A stretch of 64,000 nucleotides of DNA, from the NCBI GenBank assembly GCA_033398695.1, contig CM065804.1:33721001-33785000 (forward strand). The letters run 5' to 3'. The notes beneath the pieces were generated by a model that saw nothing but the letters and a program-made list of their open reading frames with translations, was not told where the DNA came from and ran no database searches. The stretch comes from Orobanche coerulescens (taxonomy: Eukaryota > Streptophyta > Magnoliopsida > Lamiales > Orobanchaceae). This document shows, piece after piece, positions 34,547 through 45,580 of this stretch (positions within the stretch are counted from its first letter, which is position 1; every line of letters starts with the position of its first letter). The position numbers and the translations under genes are program-made.

Positions 34547-37500
34547 AACTACTCATGTGGAATGTGAGGGGCTGTAATAAGCCCTTCAAGAAGAAAGAGT
34601 TAAGGCTCTTTTTGCAAAAAATACAAGTAGATATAGCTGTGCTGGTGGAAACATGGGTGAAAGAACATAAGTTTCAAGTGGTTTCTTCTAAGATTATGAA
34701 GAATTGGGAGACTCTAAACAACTACTCACATGCTGATAATGGACGTATATGGATCATTTGGAATCCAAGAAAGGTAAATATTGACTGGTGTGAAAATCAT
34801 GAGCAAGCCATTCACTGTGTGATCACTGATTTGCTCTCAGGGAAAATCTTCAACACAATAGATGTATATGCACTTAATACAAATGAGCAGAGGAAAGCAC
34901 TTTGGGCATTTATCACTCAAATCTCTCAGTCTGTAACAGGCTCTTTACTTCTAGGAGGGGATTTCAATGCTCTGCTTCATGTAGAAGATAGATTTCAAGG
35001 TAACCCGGTTACTGAGGCAGAGCTCAAAGATTTTAATGAATGCTTACAATTGAATTTCCTTACTCCACTGAGGATGGTGGGAAATTCCTACACTTAGTGT
35101 AATAATCAAGAAGGAAAAGACAGAATTCTTACTCTTATAGATAGATGTATTGCAAATGGAAGTTGGTGTAATGAGTTCAGTAATGTAGTGGTAGAGGTAT
35201 TGGATAATGGTGTTTCTGGTCATTTCCCACAGTTATTGAGGATTGAAGATGGTGTACATCACATGAATTCTCCTTTTTGATTTATTAATGCAGTGGCTGA
35301 CCACTCTGAATTTAAAGGAGTACTTGAGGATGGATGGAGATTACAATGTCACTCAAATAAGCTCTTGAATGTCTGGTACAAATTGAAGAACTTGAAACAA
35401 CCTTTCAAGCAAATTAATACTGCTTATTTCAGAAATATTCCAGAAAAACTCAAAGAGTTGAGGCTCAAACTTTGTGATACTCAAATCCAGTTGGTGCAAG
35501 ATAAATTAAATGATGTGCTAATCCAAGAAGAAAAGAACTTGCTTCATGAGATGGAGAAATGGAGTAACATAAAGGAAAATATCTGGAGGTAGAAAGCTAG
35601 GGCAGACTGGATTAAACTTGGTGATTCTAATACTAAGTTTTTCCATGCGTTTGCCAAAGCTAGGCAAAGTTCAAATGCAGTTAAATTCCTGGTAAGAGCA
35701 GATGGAACAAAATGCATCACTCAGACTCAAATAAAGGAGGGGATTAGAAACTTCTATCAGAACCTTATGGGGAGTGCAGGTCTGAGCCTTCCAATGATTG
35801 ATCCGGCAGTGATTGCTAGAGGCCCTACTTTATCACATGAACAACAACTGCAGTTGAGTAGATCTTTCACTGGGCAGGAGATTAAAGAAGCCTTATTTGG
35901 AATAAATACTCACAGAGCCCCAGGCTTGGATGGCTATAATGTTTACTTCTTTAAGAAGGCCTGGGATGTGATTGGACATGAAGTAACTGAGGCCATACAA
36001 CAATTTTTTGATTCAGGTTACCTTCCTAAAGCTGTGAACACCACTTTACTCTCTCTACTACCTAAATCTGAATCTGCATGCTCTGTGAAGGAATTTAAGC
36101 CTATAGCCTGCTGTAGCATTTTATACAAAATAATTTCAAAAGCTATGGCTAATAGAATGTAGAGAGTATTAGGAGATATTGTGAGTGAAAATCAGTCTGC
36201 CTTTGTAAAATGAAGAGTCATATTTGACAATATTCTGTTAAGTCATGATCTAATTAAAGGATACACTAGGAAAGGGACTTCACCTAGGTGTATGATAAAG
36301 ATTGACATACAAAAAGCCTACGATTATGTAGAATGGCCATTTTTAAAGTTTCTTCTACTAGAATTGAAATTTCCATACATATTTATGCAATGGATAATGG
36401 CCTGTTTGAGTACAGTTCAATATGCAATCTCTATCAATGGAGAAATTACAGAACCATTTGATGCTAAGAGAGGATTGAGGCAAGGAGATCATATCTCCCC
36501 ATATCTATTTGTTTTGTGTATGGAGTATTTGCATAGGACTCTCTTGGAATTGCAGCATAACAAGGTTTTTAAATATCATCCAAGGTGCAAACGGTTTGGT
36601 TTGGTGGAAATATGCTTTGCAGATGATCTCCTGCTCTTTTCTAGAGGAGATGCAGACTCAATAAGACAACTGATGATAGCTTTCTCCAGATTTTCTGAAC
36701 TGTCTGGACTTAAGGCTAATCAGTTAAAGAGTTGTATGTATTTTGGTGGGGTGGATGATGGAATTCAGGAACAGATCCTAGTAGAATTTGGTATGGTTAA
36801 AGGAACACTCCCCTTCAAATATCTTGCTATTCCTTTATCCACCAAGAAGATAACAATCCTTCAATGTCAGCCTTTAATTCATAAAATTACAGAAAGAATA
36901 AAGTGTTGGTCCTCAAAACTTCTATCTTATGCGGGCAGACTTCAACTTATTAAATCAGTGCTTACAAGTTTGCAAACCTATTGGATTCAGGTGTTTCTCC
37001 TTCCACAGAAAGTGATCAAGGCTATTCAATCTATTAGCAGAATCTTCTTTGGACAGGGAAATCTGATAACTCTCGAAGAGCTCTTGTTGCTTGGGATAAA
37101 GTGTGTTTACCTAAGGCTGCAGGAGGTTGGAATATAACATATTTCTACTGGTGGAATAAAGCGGCAATCAGCAAATTATTATGGTGTGTGACATAGAAAA
37201 AGGACAAGATTTGGGTCCAATGGATCCATGGTTACTATATAAAGAATTGAAATCTAGCTACCATGAATATTCCTGCTCAAGCATCATGGGTAGTTAGGAA
37301 GATTCTTGAATCTAGAGATATACTTGCTTCAACTTCTGAGGGGTTGGGAATTTTGCTTCATCCTAAATTCTCCATCAGCAAGGTGTATAAGGAGTTGAGG
37401 GGCCCCGTGCATAGAGTAGAGTGGAAGAAAATGATATGCTATAACTTGGCTCCTCCAAAATGCATCTTTAATGTGTGGCTAGCAATTATGGGGAGGATGG

Positions 37501-37898
37501 CGACTTGTGAATTTTTGAATTCAGTGGGGATACATATTGATCCTACATGTAGTTTGTGTGCTGTGGAGATGGAAACAATGTCTCACCTATTCTTTGAATG
37601 CCCTTACTCGGCTGAGGTGTGGGAACGAGTGACAGAATGGTGTGGAATTGGCAGAAAAGCAAAGAACTGGACTGAGGAAAAAATTTTCATGATATCCCAA
37701 TGTGGTTCCAAATCTAGTAAACAAATGATGTATAGGCTGGCTCTTTCAGTAGCTTTATACATGATTTGGAAGGAGCGGAATAGTAGGAGGTTCAAGGATG
37801 CTGCAAACGATGAAAGCCAAGTGATCAGACAATGTCAGCTTCTAATTGCTTTGAAGAGTAAACAAGTCAGTAGACTTTCTAGAATGCTAAGTTCTTAA
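34543..37898 (+). pseudogene. LINE ORF2: endonuclease, reverse transcriptase, zf-RVT
   Basis: It starts in the ATGA overlap with ORF1. The AP-endonuclease has MKLLMWNVRGCNKP at its N-terminus and GGDFNALLHVEDR; the terminal SDH box reads SGHFP, so the Asp is lost. The RT includes HRAPGLDGYN, FKPIACCSILYKIISKA, RGLRQGDHISPYLF and the catalytic FADDLLLFSRG (about 36613-36645). The C-terminal zf-RVT domain has CSLCAVEMETMSHLFFECP (about 37552-37608). In-frame stops lie at about 35095, 35278, 35590, 36160 and 36210, and a shift occurs near 37065. ORF2 nicks the target and primes reverse transcription there. Confidence 0.88.
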
Positions 37899-38047
37899 AC
37901 TTCTGTTTGTGTGATTTTCTTGTTTTGAAGTTTGATTGTTTGTGTACTATAATTGATCTACTTGGTGAAATAAAATTAGTTATTTACCAAAAAAATAAAT
38001 CCCTTTATAAAATTTGAATGTATCTTAAATTTTGTAATATATATGGG

Positions 38048-38369
38048 CTTTATTTTCAGAACTCTCTTAAATGCGAGAACTCCTCTAAATGAATGAGATT
38101 TTTTTAAATATTAAAAAATATTATTAATTCAAAAGGGTATTATAGTAAAATATAATTTTTATTACGGGAGATAATCCCTACTGATGATAACCCCTACTAT
38201 AATAGCTCCTACTGATGATAACCCCTACTATATATATAACCCCTACTATATAGTAGGGGTTATGATTAGTAGGGGTTGTATGCATTGACATGATGTACAT
38301 TATGTATTATTAGGAGTACAAAAGGTGGTTCTCGTAGTTCTCGCACTTAACAGGGTTTTGAAAATAAAG
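38048..38369. mobile_element. MITE-like element with 34-bp terminal inverted repeats
   Basis: The left end CTTTATTTTCAGAAC... and the inverted right end CTTTATTTTCAAAAC... match at 30 of 34 positions by eye, ending in the shared TGCGAGAACT. The interior has repeated CCCCTACT words and a perfect 26-bp palindrome at 38237-38262. No ORF and no clear target duplication are visible, so the superfamily is open. Confidence 0.65.
38237..38262. repeat. perfect 26-bp palindrome
   Basis: Each arm is TAACCCCTACTAT, with no loop; it sits in the middle of the MITE-like element. Confidence 0.9.
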
Positions 38370-39340
38370 TTACACTATATATATATATAAATTAAGTTTC
38401 TCGTGTTTGATTTGAATGAATTAGGGTCCAGGGAAAAAATGATTTTTCATGAGAAAAATTAGACGAACAAGCGCTTAAAAAATCAACGAACAGGCACTTA
38501 AAATCAAACGAACATGAAATAAATGAATAAATATAAAAAATTTTGCTCCCTACAGGAATCGAACCCAGGTGCTCTATTCGTCCAGTAAGGAGATGCATCC
38601 AGAGTAGATCACTGTGATCAAAAAGTTAGAAATGATTCTCCTTTCTCTCCAAAAAATTTTTCTCTCTTCGGATCTCTTCCATATATATATATATATCGGT
38701 TATCAAATTATATTTATTGTGGTCTGCCGAAAAAATACGACCTAACAATCTTAATAGTCCAAAAGATTATTAAGATAAAATACTTACTGTAGTTCTTGAA
38801 TAAACACAATACTATCTCGTCATAAGTTGAATATGATGTTCCTAAAGAACACTACGAAAAATTTAAAAGTTCGTGTAAGTTCCTAATAAAAAATACAAAA
38901 ATATTCCTCAAGAATATTGTACGTACTCTTGAAGAAGCATTTTTATGATTTATTCAGTTTTGTACTATTATTTTCTATCATGTGTGTTAATTATATTTCT
39001 TAAACTTATTTACTCCCGAAGTAGCATAATTAATTATAATATTCTTGACGAATATACTTGTCCTAAGAGAACAAATCGCATTTATATTTAATCTCCTGTG
39101 ATAATGCAATATTCTTGAAGAATATTGATATATGAATCTCCTCTCTCCAAATCAAAGAATTAGTGTACCAATTATGTCTACCGAGGGGGTAATGTTATAA
39201 ATTAAATTAGTATGCTCTTGAAGTAGCAGAAATTTTAACTACAAAAATGATATATGGCACAATGTTTATCCTTGAAGTAAAATTTAATTTTATGTCCCGT
39301 TGAGAATGACTTATTTTATTTTTCCTATGGAGATATACAC
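38370..39340 (+). other. leader or LTR remnant of the following copia element
   Basis: AT-rich with no ORF. It contains several near-palindromes built on TTCTTGAAGAA at 38901, 39039 and 39108, and repeated CTTGAAG words. It leads directly into gag at 39341, so it is most simply the LTR and 5' leader of that element. LTR borders and a primer-binding site could not be fixed. Confidence 0.45.
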
Positions 39341-41675
39341 ATGGTCAATATCACCAAACTTGAGCTTGTCGCACTTGCTATATCTAGCAAGCACTATTTG
39401 GCATGGACTCTTGATGCCAATACCCACTTGATCTTAAAGGGTTTTGGGGAGACAATAAAAAAAGAAAATAAAGAATTTCAACCGAATCATGCTACATCAC
39501 TAATTTTCCTTCATCGTCATCTGCATGATAATTTGAAAATTGGGTATCTCGTCGTCAAAGATACAATTGAACTATAGAAAATTCTAAAGGAGAAGTTTGA
39601 CCATCAGAGGACCGCAGTACTCCTTAGAGCACGACATCAATGTATAGTCTCCGCTTGTAGGATTTTAAAAGCGTGAGTGATTATAATTAAGAGTTGTTCA
39701 AGATCAGCTATATATTGAAACTTTGTGGATAAAAATAACTGATGAATATATGCTTGAGAAAATATTCTTCCTGTCCCATGCTTCAAATATGATAGCAATA
39801 TCTAGAGCGTGGTTTCAGAAATACAATGAATTCATAGATTGTTTGTTGGTTGTGGAGCAAAATAATGAACTACTCATGCCAAACCATGAATTACGACCCA
39901 CCGAAGTCAATGTTACATCTAAGAATGGAAATGGGCGTGGCCGCGAACACAAACATGGACGTCGGTGCGGATATGGACGTGGGCAGGGATCTGGACGTGG
40001 CACAACCCATAGTGAAAAATCTAACAATAAGAGACAAAAAAACCCAATGATTATAATCTGTCTAAAAAGAAAGATAAATGCCATAGACGTGGCATGGCTG
40101 GGCATTGGTCATGTATCTGTCGTACGATAAAGTACCTCGTGGATCTTTATCACAAACTAATCAAGGGAAACGAGAAGATCAAAACTAATGTCCTTATGAC
40201 AGTATACTTGAACAACTCACCTAGATGTCTCCGACTTCTTTATTGATCGAAAAGGAGATATTGATCACTTGATTGTGGATGGTGTGTTGGACGACATTGA
40301 TCAGTTTTGTTAATTGTTGCTATTGCCATTTTCTTTGTTAGCAAATTTTAAATACTTTCTTTTAATATATTGATTTGCTTTTGATTTTTTTTTGAATAAT
40401 TGGAATAATTACTTCACAATAATTAATTTATTTTGCTCTAAAAGTTTCTTTAAATCATCACAGAAGTTCCAATGAGTTCTTGTGATATTTTTCTAGCCTA
40501 TAATGCAACTACACACACTATTCTCCAAGATAAGAAATATTTATTCAAATTAACACTAGCGGAAAATAATATTAATACCATATCAGGTTCATCAAACATC
40601 ATCGAATGCTTTGAAAGAGCATGTATTATTTTAGTAAATAATATTAAATTAGTTATACTTATACACTTTACTCTAGTAAATCGAGAAGGAATTAACTATA
40701 TCTTAAGGATATCTACCGCAACGTATACCATATTGAGACAATACAACAGGTAATAATGAACAACATAAACTATTTTTTGTTTGGCCAGAAGTGAACAAAA
40801 GAAAAGGTTTCAACATTACATTCTAGAATGTATTATACATTTATAAAAGCAATTGAGCTATATCATGTCATGAACTTTGAAGTTCAATGACCCAAAGAGC
40901 TTTATGCTTTGACACAATAGATTCGGACAACTGAGAGCAACTATGATGCGTCGAATAATTAATACTTCATATGGACATAATATAAAGAGTCGGGAGATGA
41001 TTTTAGAAAATTAAATCTCATGTGATGTTTGTGCACAAGAAAATTTAATTATTAAACCTTCAAGTATGAATGTTAGCATTGAATCTTCATTTTTCCTAGA
41101 AAGAAATCAAGGAGGCCTTTGTGGACCAATATACACACCGTGTGGACCATATTGACACTTAATGGTATTGATTGATGAGTCTATTAAATGGTCCCACATG
41201 AGCTTACTTCAAGTAAAAAATGTGGCCTTTGGTAGACTAGTTGCTCAAATATTAAAATTACGAGCTCAGTTCCCTAATAATTCAATAAAGGCGATTCCTC
41301 TTGACAATACTCGTGAGTTAAGATCTCAAGCATTTGACAATTATTACATGGTAATTGGCAGTGAGATTGAACATTCAGTTGCTCATGTCCATACTAAAAA
41401 TGGTCTAGCTGAGTCGCTTATTAAACGTCTTAAACTGATTGCACGATCATTATTTATAAAATCAAAACTCCGAACTTCTGCTTGGGGACATGCCATATTA
41501 CATGAAACAACATTAGTTCGTATTAGGCCAAGGGTTTATCACTAATATTTTCCCATGCAACCTGTTTCTGGTCGAGAACCTGATGCTTCTCATTTATGAA
41601 CTTTTGGTCGTGCTGTTCAAGTCCCAATTGCACCCCATAATGTAAAAATATAGCCCTTGTAGTCCGTTGATTAAA
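39341..41675 (+). pseudogene. decayed copia gag-protease-integrase
   Basis: Gag begins MVNITKLELVALAISSKHYL (39341) and continues with LARTLDAN-like text and ILKEKFDHQRT after an in-frame stop. The nucleocapsid part (39723-40135) is Arg/Gly-rich with a zinc knuckle that reads CHRRGMAGHW, so its second Cys is lost. Protease-related text lies at 40472-40753. The integrase core (about 41040-41650) has HVHTKNGLAESLIKRLK and ends with VQVPIAPHN. It is cut near 41675 by the family A LTR; RT and RNase H are absent. Many stops and shifts show an old copy. Confidence 0.68.
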
Positions 41676-41971
41676 TGGTGAGAAGATGATATCCCTTGCG
41701 AATCCAATCCGCAACAAGCTCTAGGATGATCCAACGCCGAAAACACCGCGTCTCTACTTGCTACGCGCCGGAGAAATAATCGGAACGTCAACCACCCAAT
41801 TAACCTCCAAGGTTACGGCTAGAATCAGATGATAGAAGCTTTAATATTTGATGAATACACTCCAAGTATATTTATCAAAAACTCTCTCAATATTTCTCTC
41901 ACAATTTTCTCTAAGAAACATGTGTAGAAGATCAATCAAGAAGAAGATGTCGAAGAAGACTAAGAAAAGAA

Positions 41972-42016
<45 letters not shown>

Positions 42017-43589
42017 AAATGATCCGTTAGATCTATCCTTGAACCAAGAGTAGCCTTATTCATATACTCTTCAACTCTTCATTATATTATTCCCTTGAAA
42101 AAGAATAATATCACCTACTCAATATTTTAACAGATATTCTCACTAAATGTCATAAGTCTTCCACCTATAAAGGTGAATACTATGACCAAGAGTAGGTGGG
42201 GCGGCCTCTAGGAGAAATTGGATGAGTTTGGTCCGTTTCGGACTCTCGCAAGTCCAAACAGATAAATTCTAATTCTGTTCCTATGTATTTATATCAATTA
42301 ATTAATCATATCAAATACGAAATAATATAATTAATTTCTCTAAGAAATAATTATTTTTATTAATTAAATTAATCACCCAGTAATTTGTTTAATTCATTAG
42401 GCCGTAAATTAATTTATCCAATAAATTAATTTAGACATCAAATGTCCCAATATAAATTAGACATCCAATGTCCAATAAATTAGATATCTAATATATATTG
42501 GGACATTTGATGTCTAAATTAATCCTAGACATATGAATCCCAATAGGATTCCAATTAATTTAGACATCAAAAACTGGGTCATTCCGTCGTCAATCCTATT
42601 GAGCGACTCGGTAGATCCGTCTCAGTTAGCAATGGGAGGAATCAAAGAGTAGTAGCACCACGTAGCCAGCCTGGCGGCCTACACTGTACCCTAACTGAGA
42701 ACGAATGATGGGGATCATTCCAAAACCTTTTTGTCGTGAATACCAATATACGTATAAACCCTTCTTTCAAATGTCCCGATCAAGTTATAGGGTCACGGTC
42801 AGTCAAACCGTATCTGTACTTGACGCCATGCATGAGTTAATGCAAATCGAGATCATAGAGCTCCTGTGTATCCAATAAAACTAGCTCCAATGCTTTGGCC
42901 AAAGACTTATGATCTCATCTGCCAATAACCGCATAGGACATATAAACCGTTCACTAACAGGAGAAAGAATCATATCTTGGTATTCAGTAGAACCTACTAC
43001 TTGCCCGTAAAGATGCACATCGAGGTTGACCCCCACCTTCCGGTTTTCTGGGTCGAACTACTCTAGTGAAAATCTTAACGTCACAAGCATATCCCTACTA
43101 AATCCTCAAGTCGAAGGTTCACGAATACCTATCATAACCTTTCGATTCTGTCATTGACTGTCCCGGAGTGAAATCTGTGTGACGAATCGAGGGTGAGTCG
43201 GTTCGAGTATACTAATCTAATTAGCATACCTATAACGTGTGCTCCCACTAACCATTAGTGTTCGCCAGACACTCTCCAAGTAAAAGAACACGTCATACAA
43301 GTCTTCTCATAAATTTAACGCCCAGTCAAGTTTCATCGACTTGCAAACGATTAAGTATTTGAGCCATAAACATTTTCAGTGCCGATCCCCTTATCCAATA
43401 AGGAGTAAAATATTTTGCTCTCAAATACACAAACTAGTTTCTATATATATATTTACGAGTCAGGAATGCCAGTGACTACCAGTAAATAAAGAAACATACA
43501 ATTGCCTTCTGATAATGATTTATATAATAACAAGTACAATGCCCTCACTCAACATCCTCTGAGAGGCATTCAAGGGCATACTCCTAACA
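41676..43589 (-). repeat. 3' LTR of a family A copia element
   Basis: On the minus strand it starts TGTTAGGAGTATGCCC directly after the PPT AGTGGGAGAT and downstream of minus-strand RNase H. It shares long blocks with 57801-59643 (for example the text around 43180-43440 and 59220-59500). The far end near 41676 is eroded. A (TC)n run lies at 41970-42013. Confidence 0.75.
41970..42013. repeat. (TC)n microsatellite
   Basis: About 20 TC units inside the family A LTR. Confidence 0.92.
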
Positions 43590-45025
43590 ATCTCCCACTG
43601 CACTCAATGCCACTCACTATGATATCTAATACCCATGTTCTCCAGATGATGCTCTAAGATAATCTGAGAAAGTGGCTTGGTCAGTGGATCAGCGACGTTG
43701 TCGGCTGAGTCTACTCTATGCAGCATAATGTATCCCTTGCGAACAAATTCTCTTACGAGATGATACTTCCTCTCAATGTGTTTGGTACTGTTGTGAAACC
43801 TCGGCTCCTTGGCCTGCGCTACAGCTCCGTCGTTGTCGCAAAGACAAAGAAACAGCAAATTTCAAAGACATGGTATCACTTGAAGTTCTCCCAGAAACTT
43901 CTTAATCCAGAACCCTTCCTTAGAAGCCTCCGAGGCTGCTTGATACTCAGCCTAACAGGTGGAATCAGCAGTCGTGCTTTTCTTGGTACTACGCCAAGAT
44001 ACTGCTCCTCCATTAAGAGTAAATATGTAGCCAGAAGTAGACATTTCTGTCCTTGGAAGTCTGAATCAGTGAATCCCATCACACCAAGTTCTCCACTTCC
44101 ATACATTAGAACTAGATCTCTCGTCCTTCTTAAGAACTTGAGAACGTTCTTTACGGCAGTCCAATGTTCTCTACATGGGTTTGTCTGAAACCTACTTACC
44201 ACTCTCACAACATGCGCAATGTTAGGTCTCGTACACAAAATAGCATACATAAGGCTACCCACGGCCGAAGCATATGGTATATTACTCATTTCTTTTTGTT
44301 GTTCTTCACTTTGAGGACTCATCTTCGAGGAGAGTTTTATTCCATGTCGCATCGGAAGGAACCCTGTTTTAGAATCATCCATCTTAAAGCTTTAAGATTT
44401 TATCTATATAGAGGGCTTGGGAAAGACCTATCATTCTCTTCGCTCTATTTCGGTAGAGCAGAATACCAAGAATATGGGTAGCTTCTCCCAAGTCTTTCAT
44501 GGAGAGCCTACTCGGAAGTCAAGCTTTTACAAAACTAAGCATTCCCACATCGTTTCCTATTAGTAGAATACCGTCTACATATAGTACTAATAATGCGATC
44601 TTGCTCCCACTAACCCTCTTGTATACACAAGATTCCTCTTTATTTTGCACGAAGTCAAACTCTTTGACTCGTCAAACGAAGGTCCCAACTACATGAAGAC
44701 TGCTACAATCCATTTCACGGAGTCTACATCCACCATTGCTAGGCCATTGGTCGTGGGTCAGTCTCTTGGTTATCACCTGGAACCTCGTGGAGACCCAGTT
44801 CCTCTAAGTGCATAAAACCATACCTCTCAGGTAATTGAGACACCCTACTAGACCTATGAGGTGGTTGTACTTGTGTTTCAGAAAGTTCGGTTCCAATTTC
44901 TTGTACAGGTGTCTTCTGAGGAGTTTCATTGTATTCTTCCAAAGAAATACTTCTACCTGCTCCGCCTTCCTGAATGAACTCATCTTCCAGGAAGTGTGCT
45001 TGCAAAGCAATAATGATCTTTTGAT
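43590..45025 (-). pseudogene. copia RT and RNase H relic (family A)
   Basis: On the minus strand from 45025 downward, the integrase-RT linker (FLEDEFIQEGGAGRS, QPPHRSSRVSQLPERYG) is followed by an RT with its N-terminal part deleted. The catalytic box near 44571 reads YVDG instead of YVDD. Then come YASAVGSLMYAILCTRPNIA and RNase H with DNDGAVAQAKEPRFHNSTKH and NVADPLTKPLSQ (43604-43858). The PPT and LTR follow at once. The gene is dead by deletion, frame shifts and the changed catalytic Asp. Gag to integrase is missing, replaced by the gypsy LTR fragment at 45026. Confidence 0.78.
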
Positions 45026-45580
45026 CGATTTGAACTATTTTATTCGTGTGAGAAATCTCGGGAAAGCTTTTGTTGTGACTGAGCTGTAGATGAATCTAGT
45101 TATTGTATTCGGAATGTGTTATGTATGGCTCGTATTTGCATTTTATACTTGTACTAGCAAAACAGTGGATTTTTGCTAACTCCCGAGTATTCGGGGGATG
45201 GATGTGTGTTCTGTGCCCAGGTACATGCAGGTTTTGGGAGCCAAATACAGGATCGGTGCGAAGAATGATGGAAGACAAATGATATTAATCACATGAGGGC
45301 CAGTTTTGGGCACAGTCAGTCTAAGTTCGTTGTATGGTCTTCTCCCTTGTCGTACTTTTGTTTGTGAGTGTATTTTACCCTGGCGGGGGTATGAGTCCAC
45401 ATAGAGTTATGTATATTAGATTTGTATGATAATGATGTAAGACCAAATCGGTCTATTGGTTCATTATTTTGTTACATCGGCATGTAATGCATTATGTTGT
45501 TTCGGTGTCTATCCTGGCAGATCTTCATGGAGAGGGTCTGCGGTGTGTAATATTCCCGGTCATATTCTGGGGGTGTTACA
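45026..45580 (+). repeat. gypsy LTR fragment (3' part)
   Basis: It ends GGGGGTGTTACA and matches, in the opposite orientation, the 17696-18200 end of the solo LTR. The shared text includes AGCAAAACAG, CCCGAGTATTCGGG and the final block. The 5' border is approximate; it joins family A copia on one side and SIRE-like pol on the other. Confidence 0.75.

Larger units (their letters stand above)
33222..37995 (+). mobile_element. plant L1-type LINE, decayed full-length copy
   Basis: ORF1 (DUF4283 type) and ORF2 (endonuclease, RT, zf-RVT) are followed by a short 3' UTR and an A-run at 37989-37995. The GC-richer 5' end around 33222-33260 contrasts with the AT-rich array upstream. Target duplications could not be identified by eye. 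Confidence 0.85.

Noticed and set aside
38551..38600. B-box-like GGTTCGATTCC on the minus strand, suggesting a tRNA or SINE
   Set aside because: No A box at the right distance, no cloverleaf and no SINE body; the word alone is not enough.
41848..42030. 60-residue ORF ending in Ser-Leu repeats
   Set aside because: Translation of the (TC)n microsatellite.
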